Shown in pieces: positions 17,893 to 25,713 of a stretch of DNA of 38,547 nucleotides. The notes beneath the pieces were generated by a model, which did not search any database, was not told where the DNA came from, and was given only the letters and a program-made list of their open reading frames with translations. Origin of the DNA: Nocardia sp. MH4 (lineage in GTDB: Bacteria > Actinomycetota > Actinomycetes > Mycobacteriales > Mycobacteriaceae); contig NZ_LPNR01000066.1 in the NCBI RefSeq assembly GCF_019266065.1, positions 1-38,547 on the forward strand, in the 5' to 3' direction. A program made the position numbers and the translations under genes. Within the stretch, counting starts at the first letter, position 1. Each line of letters opens with the position of its first letter.

Positions 17893-18582
17893 TCACGGTG
17901 CGCGGCCGGGCGACTTGTCGTCGCCGTCCGGCCCCTCGGCGGTGTCGGTGGGATCGGTGCCCGCGTCGAGCGCGTCCCACAGCACCCGGTCCGACAGCGG
18001 CGCGGCGGCGCCGGTCTCCTCGCGCTGCTTGCTCACCTCCGCGCTGGCGTCGGCCCGGCGGAACACGGGGTTGTCGTATTTGCCGGACAGCTGCCCACTG
18101 CCGTCGCCGCGGCGGGTCAGCAGTACCCCCGCGATCAGTGCCAGCACCGCGGCCACGATCGACAGCAGCGCGGGCCCGATATGCGCGTCGGCGCCGCTGA
18201 CGACCGCGCGCACCGGCAGCTCGGCCAGGGTGCCCGCCCGCTCCGCGGTCCGGCCCTCCCCCACGACCAGCGCGAACCCGGGCACCGCCGCCACCGCGGC
18301 GACGACCGCGACCACCACGCCGAGCAACTGCCGCAGCGCCCCCTTCACCGCGAACACCGCGGCGATCGAGGCGACCAGGACCAGTGCCAGCGGGGTGAGC
18401 GCACCGAACCAGGTGGCGCCGTCGAGCTCGTCGGTGCGCGGTTCGGTGAGCCCGTCGGCGGAGTGCACCGTCACCCAGGTCATCCGCGACGAGGCCCAGA
18501 GCCCGGCCGCCGCCAGCGCCAGCAGCGCCACCGGGACGATGGGCTTGGCCGCTTTCGCGGTGTCGGCGGGCGCGTCGGTCAC
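17893..18582 (-). CDS. Tryptophan-associated membrane protein (TIGR02234-type)
   Basis: This 229-residue membrane protein lies between trpE and trpC, the position of the actinobacterial Trp biosynthesis-associated transmembrane protein family (sometimes called trpM). It has four hydrophobic segments: [53 protein letters not shown] and [20 protein letters not shown]. The motif [11 protein letters not shown] after the first helix is typical. A hydrophilic acidic C-terminal tail of ~60 residues follows. Function is unknown; a role in Trp export or enzyme anchoring is only a guess from context. Start GTG at 18582 overlaps the trpE stop by 4 bp (GTGA). Confidence 0.88.
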   Translation of the reverse strand: MTDAPADTAKAAKPIVPVALLALAAAGLWASSRMTWVTVHSADGLTEPRTDELDGATWFGALTPLALVLVASIAAVFAVKGALRQLLGVVVAVVAAVAAVPGFALVVGEGRTAERAGTLAELPVRAVVSGADAHIGPALLSIVAAVLALIAGVLLTRRGDGSGQLSGKYDNPVFRRADASAEVSKQREETGAAAPLSDRVLWDALDAGTDPTDTAEGPDGDDKSPGRAP

Positions 18583-20117
18583 GAGCCGCCGTCCTCGTAG
18601 GTCCGCAGGGTCTGCGCGGCCGCGATCGCCTTGAGCACCGCCATCGCCTTGTTGCGGGCCTCGGTGTCCTCGTAGACCGGGTCGGAGTCGGCGACCACGC
18701 CCGCGCCGGCCTGTACGTAGGCGGTGCCGTCCTTGAGCAGCGCGGTACGGATGGCGATGGCGGTGTCGGCGTCCCCGGCGAAGTCGAGGTAGCCGACGAC
18801 GCCGCCGTAGACGCCGCGCCGGGTCGGTTCGAGTTCCTCGATGAGCTCCATCGCCCGCACCTTCGGCGCGCCGGACAGCGTGCCCGCCGGGAAACAGGCC
18901 TGCACCGCGTCGAGCGCGATCTTGCCCTCGGCGAGCCGGCCGGACACCGTCGAGACCAGGTGCATGACGTGGCTGTAGCGCTCGACGTGCCGGTACTGGG
19001 TGACCCGCACCGTGCCGGGGCGGCAGACCCGGCCCAGATCGTTGCGGCCCAGATCGACGAGCATCAGGTGCTCGGCGTTCTCCTTGTCGTCGGCCAGCAG
19101 GTCCTTCTCCAGCAGGATGTCGTCCTCGGCGCTCTGCCCGCGCCACCGGGTGCCCGCGATCGGGTGCGTCGTGGCGACGCCGTCCTTCACGGTGACCAGC
19201 GATTCGGGGCTGGAGCCGACGATGGAGAACGCGGTGCCGCCGTCGCCGTCGGGGATGTGCATCAGGTACATGTACGGGCTCGGGTTCGACGCCCGCAGCA
19301 TCCGGTAGACCGCCAGCGGCGAGCCGGTGTAGTCCATCTCGAAGCGCTGCGAGAGCACCACCTGGAACGCCTCGCCCGCCTCGATCTCCTTGATCAGGCG
19401 GCGCACGCCCACGCCGAACTCCTCGGTGGTGCGCCTGCGCAGGTACTCCGGCTCGGGCCGGTCGAAGACCGACACGGTCGACGGCGCCGGCGCGGCCAGC
19501 GCGGCGGTCATCCGGTCCAGCCGGGCGACGGCGTCGTCGTAGGCGGCGTCGGCGTTCTCGTCGGTGCCGTTCCAGTTCACCGCGTTGGCGATGAGGGTGA
19601 TCGCGCCCTCGTGGTGGTCGAACGCGGCCAGGTCGGTGGCCAGCATCAGCACCAGTTCGGGCAGTTGCAGATCGTCGGTGGCCAGCTCGGGCAGCCGTTC
19701 GATCCGGCGCACGGCGTCGTAGCCGAGGTAGCCGACCAGGCCGCCGGTCAGCGGCGGCAGACCGGGCAGCCGTTCGGTGCGCAGCAGTTCGAGGGTCTCG
19801 TGCAGCGCGCGCAGCGGATCACCGCCCGAGGGCGCGTCGGCGGGGACGGTGCCGAGCCAGGCGGCCTCGCCGTCGACGACGGTCAGCGCCGACGGACTGC
19901 CCGCGCCGATGAACGACCAGCGCGACCACGAGCGGCCGTTCTCGGCGGACTCGAACAGGAAGGTGCCCGGCCGGTCGTCGGCCAGCTTGCGGTAGGCCGA
20001 GAGCGGAGTCTCGGAGTCCGCCAGCACCTTTCGGGTCACCGGGACCACCCGGTGCTCGGCGGCGAGCACCCGGAACTGGTCACGGGTCGTGGTGGTTGAT
20101 GTCGACGCGCCCTGCAT
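18579..20117 (-). CDS. trpE: Anthranilate synthase component I
   Basis: This ~512-residue chorismate-utilising enzyme makes anthranilate from chorismate using ammonia supplied by a TrpG glutaminase, which is not encoded here. The N-terminal region contains [38 protein letters not shown] in separate blocks that include the LLES-like Trp-feedback element (LFES) and SRWSF. The catalytic half has [42 protein letters not shown] and [18 protein letters not shown]. Start ATG at 20117 is preferred: GGGGA lies just upstream and it fits the mycobacterial N-terminus; GTG at 20147 would add ten residues with a poor ribosome site. It heads the trp operon and is divergent from a small + strand gene. No leader peptide with Trp codons is seen in the 134-bp gap. 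Confidence 0.96.
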   Translation of the reverse strand: MQGASTSTTTTRDQFRVLAAEHRVVPVTRKVLADSETPLSAYRKLADDRPGTFLFESAENGRSWSRWSFIGAGSPSALTVVDGEAAWLGTVPADAPSGGDPLRALHETLELLRTERLPGLPPLTGGLVGYLGYDAVRRIERLPELATDDLQLPELVLMLATDLAAFDHHEGAITLIANAVNWNGTDENADAAYDDAVARLDRMTAALAAPAPSTVSVFDRPEPEYLRRRTTEEFGVGVRRLIKEIEAGEAFQVVLSQRFEMDYTGSPLAVYRMLRASNPSPYMYLMHIPDGDGGTAFSIVGSSPESLVTVKDGVATTHPIAGTRWRGQSAEDDILLEKDLLADDKENAEHLMLVDLGRNDLGRVCRPGTVRVTQYRHVERYSHVMHLVSTVSGRLAEGKIALDAVQACFPAGTLSGAPKVRAMELIEELEPTRRGVYGGVVGYLDFAGDADTAIAIRTALLKDGTAYVQAGAGVVADSDPVYEDTEARNKAMAVLKAIAAAQTLRTYEDGGS

Positions 20118-20172
20118 TTCCCCATCATCCCAGGCGGGTCGCGACACCTGTGCGCTGACCCGACCCCGGGAT

Positions 20173-20202
20173 GCGACAAGGGGTGATCGGCATCACTACA
20201 CT
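20173..20202 (+). promoter_or_regulatory. Candidate sigma-70-type promoter for the 91-residue protein gene
   Basis: GCGACA (20173-20178) and TACACT (20197-20202) are each 4/6 matches to the -35 and -10 consensus with an 18-bp spacer, placing transcription start about 40 bp before the ATG at 20252. This lies in the divergent trpE intergenic region. Confidence 0.35.
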
Positions 20203-20251
20203 CGCGCGCGTTCCATGTCGCATGCGGTATCCCCCCTTTCCGAGAGGAGCA

Positions 20252-20527
20252 ATGTTGTACCCCTCGCACCAGGGCGCTCAGGACGGCCGACTCGCCGCCC
20301 CGTCGCAGCAGCACTACGGTCCCGGCCAGCTGTCCGCGGCGAGCGCGCTCACGTCGTTCGTCACCTACGCCAAAGAGATGCAGGATCTGGACGAGAAGAC
20401 CTATCCGGACGAGTACGCGGCACACCGCGACCGGATCCGGCAGCTCGAGCCGATGCTGCGCGTGCACGGCATCCTCGACGTGATGGAGATCCGCAACCCG
20501 GAGATCGCGGCCCTGCTCAAGCGCTAG
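20252..20527 (+). CDS. Small conserved-looking hypothetical protein, 91 residues
   Basis: The start ATG at 20252 is set by GAGAGGAG 4 bp upstream; the frame is open further left but without a ribosome site. The protein has a ~30-residue disordered, Gln/Gly/Ser-rich N-terminus (LYPSHQGAQDGRLAAP) and a helical C-terminal half with SFVTYAKEMQDLDEKTYPDEY, spread over charged helices, ending ILDVMEIRNPEIAALLKR. There is no signal peptide, membrane segment or metal motif. I do not recognise the family. It is divergent from trpE and followed by a small GCACC/GGTGC hairpin right after its stop (20528-20545), so it is probably monocistronic. Confidence 0.75.
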   Translation: MLYPSHQGAQDGRLAAPSQQHYGPGQLSAASALTSFVTYAKEMQDLDEKTYPDEYAAHRDRIRQLEPMLRVHGILDVMEIRNPEIAALLKR

Positions 20528-20645
20528 GCACCGTTCGACGGGTGCGGTCCGTCGGGGGCGGTGCCGGTCGATCGGGACATGGTCCCCGTTCGCGTCAGCG
20601 GGCGGGGATCTTCCGTACACCCGGCCCGGTCGATAGGGTCGCATC

Positions 20646-21116
20646 ATGCAGCCAGGCCAGCGCGCTCCGCAGTTCGAGCTCCCCGACCAGTCCGCCCAGC
20701 TCCGCACGCTCGACGGCTTGCTCGCCGACGGTCCACTCGTGCTGTTCTTCTACCCGGCGGCCAATACCCCCGTGTGTACGGCCGAGGCCTGCCACTTCCG
20801 CGATCTGAGCGCGGAGTTCGCCGCCATCGGCGCCTCCTGCGCCGGCATCAGCACCGACAGCACCGAGGTGCAGGCCGGATTCGCCACCAAGCAGCGACTG
20901 GACTACCCGGTGCTCTCCGACGCCGACGGCGCGGTGGCCGCGGCCTTCGGCGTCAAGCGCGGGCTGCTGGGCAAGCTGGCCCCGGTCAAGCGGCACACCT
21001 TCGTCATCGACACCGACCGGACCATCCTGAAGGTCGTCACCGGCGAACTCCGCGCCGCCGTGCACGCCGACGAGGCGCTGGCCTTCCTGCGGACCCGCGC
21101 CACCGCCGCGGAGTAA
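20646..21116 (+). CDS. bcpB: Bcp/PrxQ-type peroxiredoxin
   Basis: This 156-residue thiol peroxidase of the AhpC/TSA superfamily reduces hydrogen peroxide and organic hydroperoxides. The active-site block FFYPAANTPVCTAEACHFRD has the peroxidatic Cys44 in TPVC and a second Cys49 five residues on, the spacing of atypical 2-Cys Bcp enzymes (C-X4-C). Downstream blocks ISTDSTEVQAGFATK and DYPVLSDADG are typical. It is divergently placed relative to trpE, as bcpB (Rv1608c) is in M. tuberculosis from memory. The start ATG at 20646 has no strong ribosome site. The next gene, a membrane protein, begins 61 bp downstream. Confidence 0.9.
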   Translation: MQPGQRAPQFELPDQSAQLRTLDGLLADGPLVLFFYPAANTPVCTAEACHFRDLSAEFAAIGASCAGISTDSTEVQAGFATKQRLDYPVLSDADGAVAAAFGVKRGLLGKLAPVKRHTFVIDTDRTILKVVTGELRAAVHADEALAFLRTRATAAE

Positions 21117-21177
21117 CCGGCGAAACGCCGGGCGCCGGATCGGCGTCCGGCGTCCCGGACGCCTCTACGCTGGGGAG

Positions 21178-21747
21178 ATGACAACCGGCGAGGTGCAGTC
21201 GAACGGTCAGAAGTCCACGGCGACCGTGTGGCGCAACCGGGCGATCATCACGGTCGCCACGGCCGTCGTCCTGGTGATCGCCTATCTCATCCTGTCGTCG
21301 TTCATCCCCCGCTGGTGGGCGCAGCGCCTGGCGAGCGTGGTGCACGGCAGCTTCACCCAGGGCATCTGGTGGGGCCTGGTCTACGGCCTGGTGTTCACCC
21401 TCGCTCCGCTGCTGCTGGTGCTGCTGGCGGTGCGCGTGTGGAAACGCAAGGGCGGCAAGTTCATCGCGGGCGCCTCGGTGATCATCGCGCTGCTGCTGGC
21501 GGTGCCCAACCTGATGACGCTCACGATCGTGCTCGGCGGCAACAACGCGGCGCACGCGGGTCAGCGCATCCTCGACGTCGACGCACCCGCCTTCCGCGGC
21601 GCCTGCCTGGTCGGCGCGATCGTGGCGGGGTTGATCTTCCTGCTGGTGCTCGCCCTGATGGGCAAGCGCGGCCTCACCCGGCGCAAGGCCGCCAAAGCCG
21701 CCGACACCGCGCCCGCTCCGACCGCGCCGATCCCCGGCGAGCAATAG
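21178..21747 (+). CDS. Predicted four-helix membrane protein
   Basis: This 189-residue protein has a ~20-residue hydrophilic N-terminus, four clear membrane helices (about 22-42, 62-88, 96-118 and 140-161) and a Lys/Ala/Pro-rich cytoplasmic tail. The second helix starts GIWWGLVYGLVFTLAPLLL. Similar proteins in nocardiae and mycobacteria are annotated as permease or hypothetical membrane protein, but I see no transport motif and assign no function. The ATG at 21178 follows GGGGAG by only about 1-2 bp. It may be co-transcribed with the peroxiredoxin gene 61 bp upstream. Confidence 0.8.
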   Translation: MTTGEVQSNGQKSTATVWRNRAIITVATAVVLVIAYLILSSFIPRWWAQRLASVVHGSFTQGIWWGLVYGLVFTLAPLLLVLLAVRVWKRKGGKFIAGASVIIALLLAVPNLMTLTIVLGGNNAAHAGQRILDVDAPAFRGACLVGAIVAGLIFLLVLALMGKRGLTRRKAAKAADTAPAPTAPIPGEQ

Positions 21748-21823
21748 CTTTTCCGAATAATCCCAGCAACACGCCACCGCGGCGGACGCCCGGCGCCGCC
21801 GCGGTGACCTAAGCTCCGTTCCC

Positions 21824-23002
21824 ATGCCGATCGGGAGCAGCGAGTCGACCTCGGTCCTCGTGCTCGGCGCCGGTCCGGCCGGCCTCGTCCTCGGCAACAT
21901 CCTGCGCGCGGCCGGGATCGATGTGCTGATCCTGGAACGGCGCGACCGCCCGCACATCGAGCAGCGCGCCCGTGCCGGTTTCCTGGCTCCCGCCGGTGTC
22001 GCGGTGCTGGCCGAGCACGGACTCGACACCGGCTTGCGCACCGGCGGCCGCACGCACCACAGCTGCGAGTTCCGCAGCGGCGACGGCCGGATCGAGCTGT
22101 CCTACGACGAGCTCGGGCGGGGCGAGGTGCACACCGTCTACCCCCAGCAGCGGCTGGTCACCGATCTGGTCGCCGAGTACCTGCGACGCGGCGGCGAGCT
22201 GCGGTGCGCGACCACCGCCGAACGGATCGGGGACGAACCCGGCGAGCGGCCGTGGGTGCTGGCCCGCACCGCGGACGGCGAGAGTCACCGGATCACCGCG
22301 CGCTACCTGGTCGGATGCGACGGCGCGCGCGGCGCGGCCCGCCGCGCCGTGCGCGGCCCGCGCTCCACCCGCGACTACGCCATCACCTGGCTCGCGCTGC
22401 TGGCTCAGGCCCCGCCGACGACCGACACCGTCGCCTACGGCGTCCACCCCGACGGCTTCGCGGGCCAGATGCCACGCAGCCCCGAGGTGACCCGCTACTA
22501 CTTGCAGTGCGCCGACGAGGACGCCCTGCGCTGGAGCGAGGACCGAGTCTGGAGCGCGCTGTCGACCCGGCTGCGCGCCGACCGGTACGGACCGTTGCGC
22601 ACGGGCCCGATCCTCGAGCGCGGACTGGTCCGGTTGCGGTCGGAGATCCTCGACCCGATCCAGCAGGGCCGGCTGTTCCTGGCGGGCGACGCGGCCTCCA
22701 CGATCAGCCCGGCCGCGGCCAAGGGCGCCAACCTGGCCATCCTCACCGCGCGCTCGCTCGCCGCGGCCCTGATCGCCGCGGTCGATCACGGCGACGAGTC
22801 CGCCCTGCGGCGGCACTCGGCCGACTGCGTCCCACGCATCCGGCGCGCGCACGAGTTCTCGCACTGGATGATCGGCCTGCTGCATCCGCCCACCGGTCCG
22901 CACGCGGGCTTCGATCGCGAGCTCCAGCAGGCCCGGCTGCACAGCCTGGCCACCTCACGACCCCATCAGGACTTCTTCGCGGAGAACTACGTCGGTATCT
23001 GA
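21824..23002 (+). CDS. PobA-like FAD-dependent aromatic hydroxylase
   Basis: This 392-residue class A flavin monooxygenase is close in architecture to 4-hydroxybenzoate 3-monooxygenase. It has the dinucleotide fold GAGPAG (15-20), RARAGFLAP, the GD motif FLAGDA (286-290) and the C-terminal AENYVGI. Aligning by eye to Pseudomonas PobA, the substrate and relay residues are largely kept: Tyr205 (PobA Tyr201), Arg218 (Arg214, binds the carboxylate), Arg224 (Arg220), Tyr226 (Tyr222), Pro296 (Pro293) and Tyr389 (Tyr385). Ser212 is replaced by Met216, and the PPTGAKG loop is SPAAAKG. It should ortho-hydroxylate a phenolic carboxylic acid using NAD(P)H and oxygen. A methyltransferase gene starts 14 bp downstream. 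The exact substrate may differ from 4-hydroxybenzoate. Confidence 0.85.
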   Translation: MPIGSSESTSVLVLGAGPAGLVLGNILRAAGIDVLILERRDRPHIEQRARAGFLAPAGVAVLAEHGLDTGLRTGGRTHHSCEFRSGDGRIELSYDELGRGEVHTVYPQQRLVTDLVAEYLRRGGELRCATTAERIGDEPGERPWVLARTADGESHRITARYLVGCDGARGAARRAVRGPRSTRDYAITWLALLAQAPPTTDTVAYGVHPDGFAGQMPRSPEVTRYYLQCADEDALRWSEDRVWSALSTRLRADRYGPLRTGPILERGLVRLRSEILDPIQQGRLFLAGDAASTISPAAAKGANLAILTARSLAAALIAAVDHGDESALRRHSADCVPRIRRAHEFSHWMIGLLHPPTGPHAGFDRELQQARLHSLATSRPHQDFFAENYVGI

Positions 23003-23016
23003 ATCCAGGAGGACGC

Positions 23017-24687
23017 GTGACCCGCTCGCCGGCAGTGCAATCCCGGATCGACCCGCTCGATGACGACCGCGTGGCCGCGGCCGCGCGGTTCGTCGGAACC
23101 CATGACACCGACAGCGTGCTCGCCCGGCTGCTGCCCCGGCTCAGCGAGGCCGAACGCGGGGCGATCGCCGATCGCTGCCGGTTCGCGCACGCCGCGGTCA
23201 TGGTGTTCCCGCCCGACCTCGCCGCCCTCGACGACCTGCTCGCGACGCACGGCCTCACGATCGACTCGAACGAGCCCAGCGTCGTGGTCCGGCAGCGGGT
23301 GGCGGCCCGCCACGGCCTCGACCCCCAGCGGGTGCCGGTGCGGATCGTGCGCGCGGCGCTCCCCGCCGCCGACGGCACACCCTGCGCGCTCGAGATCTTC
23401 GCGCTGCCCGCCGCGCCCGCCGAGGTGGCCGACCTCGAGCGCGCCGAGGCGCACGAGGCCCACATCGCGCTGGCCACCGGGCCCGTCGACCCCCTGACCC
23501 TGGCCGGGCTGCGCGCGCTGCTCACCGGGCCGGGCGGGCTGCGCCCCGACCACGGTGGCTACAACGACCGCGAGGACGCCACCAGCTTCTATTTCCGCAG
23601 GCCGGGCGCGCGGACCGACCGGCGGGTGGAGCTGTATGTCGCCGGTGCGCATCCCCGCGAACTCGCCCGGCACACGAGCGAATCCGCCGATCCCGCGACG
23701 CGGCTGCTCGGGTTGCTCACCGGTGCCTGGGCGACCCAGGCGCTGGCCGTCACCGCCGGGTCCGGCATCGCCGACCGGCTCGCCGAGACGCCGGGCGGAC
23801 CGCTCGGCGAGCTCGCCGCCGCGACCGGGACCGACTTCGACGCGCTCACCCGGCTGTTGCGCTACCTGGCCCAGCTCGAGATCGTCGAGCCGCTCGGCGC
23901 GGGCTACACGCTCACCGAGACCGGCAGGCTGCTCGCCGCCGGCGCCCAGCCGTCGCTGCATCCGCTGGCGTGTCTCTATGGCGGCGCGTTCTACGAGTCG
24001 TTCGGCGAACTCGGCTACGCCGTGCGGACCGGCCGGACGGCCTTCGACCACCACTTCGGCAGGCACCATTTCGAGTATTTCCGGGCCGACCCGGAGCGTG
24101 CGAGCCTGTTCGATCGGGCCATGGCGGCGAGCGCGTCGATCTTCGGCCAGGTCGCCGGGCTCGTCGGGACCGCCACCGCGCGCACGGTGGTCGACGTCGG
24201 CGGCGGCACCGGCGAATTGCTAGCACGCGTGGTCGCGGCGAACCCACAGCTGCGCGGCATCCTGTTCGAGCGCGAGTCCACCCTGCCGCGCGCGCGGACG
24301 ACCTTGGCGGCGGCGGGCTGCCTGTCGCGCTGCGAATTGGTGGGCGGGGACTTCTTCACCGCCGAGGTGCCGACCGGCGGTGACATCTATCTGTTGTCGC
24401 GGGTCCTGCACGACTGGGACGACGCGGACTGCCGCGCGATCCTGCGCGGGTGCGCCGCGGCGATGTCCGAGCACGCCCGGCTCTACATCGTGGAACGGCT
24501 GCTGCCCGAGGACGGGTCCCGGTCCCTCGCGCCCGCCTGGGACCTGCACATGCTGTGCAATGTCGGCGGGCGCGAACGCACCGTCACCCACTATCGCGCG
24601 GTACTGAAGTCGGCCGGGCTCGAGCTGATCGGGCACGACGAGCTGCCGCTGGGGTTCGCGCTGCTGCACGCGCGCCACGCCGACTGA
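23017..24687 (+). CDS. SAM-dependent O-methyltransferase fused to an unrecognised N-terminal domain
   Basis: This 556-residue protein has two parts. Residues ~225-556 form a Methyltransf_2-type enzyme: winged-helix dimerisation domain (about 235-310), SAM motif I DVGGGTGE (393-400), GGDFF (443-447) and the catalytic-base region LHDWDD with His465, as in O-methyltransferases that act on phenols. Residues 1-~220 are a separate globular-looking region (blocks AHEAHIALATGPVD, GGYNDREDATSFYFRR, RVELYVAGAHP) that I do not recognise; it is rich in His/Asp. Start GTG at 23017 is fixed by GGAGG 4 bp upstream and by the position just after the hydroxylase stop; the frame is open further left only as shadow. 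Likely role: methylation of the hydroxylated aromatic acid. Confidence 0.82.
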   Translation: MTRSPAVQSRIDPLDDDRVAAAARFVGTHDTDSVLARLLPRLSEAERGAIADRCRFAHAAVMVFPPDLAALDDLLATHGLTIDSNEPSVVVRQRVAARHGLDPQRVPVRIVRAALPAADGTPCALEIFALPAAPAEVADLERAEAHEAHIALATGPVDPLTLAGLRALLTGPGGLRPDHGGYNDREDATSFYFRRPGARTDRRVELYVAGAHPRELARHTSESADPATRLLGLLTGAWATQALAVTAGSGIADRLAETPGGPLGELAAATGTDFDALTRLLRYLAQLEIVEPLGAGYTLTETGRLLAAGAQPSLHPLACLYGGAFYESFGELGYAVRTGRTAFDHHFGRHHFEYFRADPERASLFDRAMAASASIFGQVAGLVGTATARTVVDVGGGTGELLARVVAANPQLRGILFERESTLPRARTTLAAAGCLSRCELVGGDFFTAEVPTGGDIYLLSRVLHDWDDADCRAILRGCAAAMSEHARLYIVERLLPEDGSRSLAPAWDLHMLCNVGGRERTVTHYRAVLKSAGLELIGHDELPLGFALLHARHAD

Positions 24688-24904
24688 GCGGACGCTCCGC
24701 GCCGGGTCCGGCCGCACCATCGGTGCGCGCGGGCCCGACAGCGGCTGGGGCGACGGGCTTTTCGCGATACGAGGTCGGCGATGCTGTGAGTGACCTCACG
24801 ACCGCGGCCAACTCGCGGACGCCACAGCGACGTCGTGGCAAACTCGGTTCGGTGCGTGCCCCAGTACACCCGCCCTGTCGTTCGGCCGCGAGACAGTGCC
24901 GGCG

Positions 24905-25372
24905 ATGACCCAGTGGCTCGACCCCGTCGAACAGCGCGCCTGGCAGGCGATCGTGGCGCTCATGGCCCGGATCCCGGGTGCGCTCGATACGCGGCTGCAG
25001 CGCGAGGCCGGGCTGACCCATTTCGAGTTCCGGGTGTTGAGCCTGCTCTCCGAGGAAGCGGGCCATCGCCTGCAGCTGAGTGATCTCGCCCACAAAGCAA
25101 ATGCGTCGCTATCGCGACTGTCGCATGTGGTGTCGAAGCTGGAGCGGCTGGGCTGGGCCCGGCGCGACTCCACCGCGGGCAGGCGCGGGGTGCACGCGGT
25201 GCTCACCGACGCCGGATTCGCGAAGGTGCTCGCGGCCACGCCGGGCTACGTCGAGGCCGTGCGCCGGCTGGTGCTCGACGGACTCGACGCCGAGCAGACC
25301 GCCCAGCTGGCCGAGCTCGGGGAAACCCTGTCGGCGCGGCTGAACAGTGTCCTGGCCGAGGACGGCGACTAG
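24905..25372 (+). CDS. MarR-family transcriptional regulator
   Basis: This 155-residue winged-helix protein has the MarR layout: N-terminal dimerisation helices ([20 protein letters not shown]), the [15 protein letters not shown] turn, recognition-helix region [24 protein letters not shown], the wing with [19 protein letters not shown] and C-terminal helices. MarR proteins often respond to phenolic ligands and control neighbouring genes; here it follows the hydroxylase-methyltransferase pair after 217 bp, so it is a candidate regulator of that pair. A dyad GTGAG-TGAC-CTCAC lies at 24786-24799 upstream. Start ATG at 24905 is chosen; GTG at 24896 is possible. Its end overlaps the convergent hisI stop by 4 bp. 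Confidence 0.9.
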   Translation: MTQWLDPVEQRAWQAIVALMARIPGALDTRLQREAGLTHFEFRVLSLLSEEAGHRLQLSDLAHKANASLSRLSHVVSKLERLGWARRDSTAGRRGVHAVLTDAGFAKVLAATPGYVEAVRRLVLDGLDAEQTAQLAELGETLSARLNSVLAEDGD

Positions 25373-25713
25373 TCGGCGGCCAGCAGCACGTCGGTGTCGA
25401 AGCAGGTGTGCGTGCCGGTGTGACAGGCCGCGCCCTCCTGGTCGACGATCAGCAGGATCGTGTCGCCGTCGCAGTCGAGCCGCACCTCGTGCACGTACTG
25501 GGTGTGGCCCGAGGTCTCGCCCTTGACCCAGTACTGCTGACGCGACCGCGAGTAGTAGGTGCCCTTGCGGGTCGCGATGGTCCTGGCCAGCGCCTCGTCG
25601 TCCATCCAGGCCATCATCAGCACGTCACCGGTCGACTTCTCCTGGGCGACGGCGGCGACCAGACCCGCGTCGTTGCGCTTGAGGCGTGCGGCGATGGCGG
25701 GATCGAGGCTCAT
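25369..25713 (-). CDS. hisI: Phosphoribosyl-AMP cyclohydrolase
   Basis: This 114-residue enzyme hydrolyses the adenine ring of phosphoribosyl-AMP, the third step of histidine synthesis. It has WMDDEALA, the conserved [20 protein letters not shown] region, the metal site DCDGD and Zn ligands in [12 protein letters not shown]. It is the stand-alone form without HisE. In most actinobacteria hisI directly follows hisF; here hisF lies 9.4 kb away (35085-35900). Instead its ATG overlaps the stop of a PucR-type regulator gene by 4 bp (ATGA), so its translation is coupled to that regulator. It converges with the marR gene (4-bp overlap of the ends). Confidence 0.96.
   Translation of the reverse strand: MSLDPAIAARLKRNDAGLVAAVAQEKSTGDVLMMAWMDDEALARTIATRKGTYYSRSRQQYWVKGETSGHTQYVHEVRLDCDGDTILLIVDQEGAACHTGTHTCFDTDVLLAAD

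Noticed and set aside
20118..20251. A Trp-rich leader peptide (classical attenuator) before trpE
   Set aside because: No minus-strand frame in the gap has tandem Trp codons or a terminator-antiterminator pair.
22204..23016. Upstream extension of the methyltransferase frame into the hydroxylase gene
   Set aside because: The extension is out of phase with the hydroxylase and Arg-rich; a strong ribosome site defines GTG 23017 as the start.
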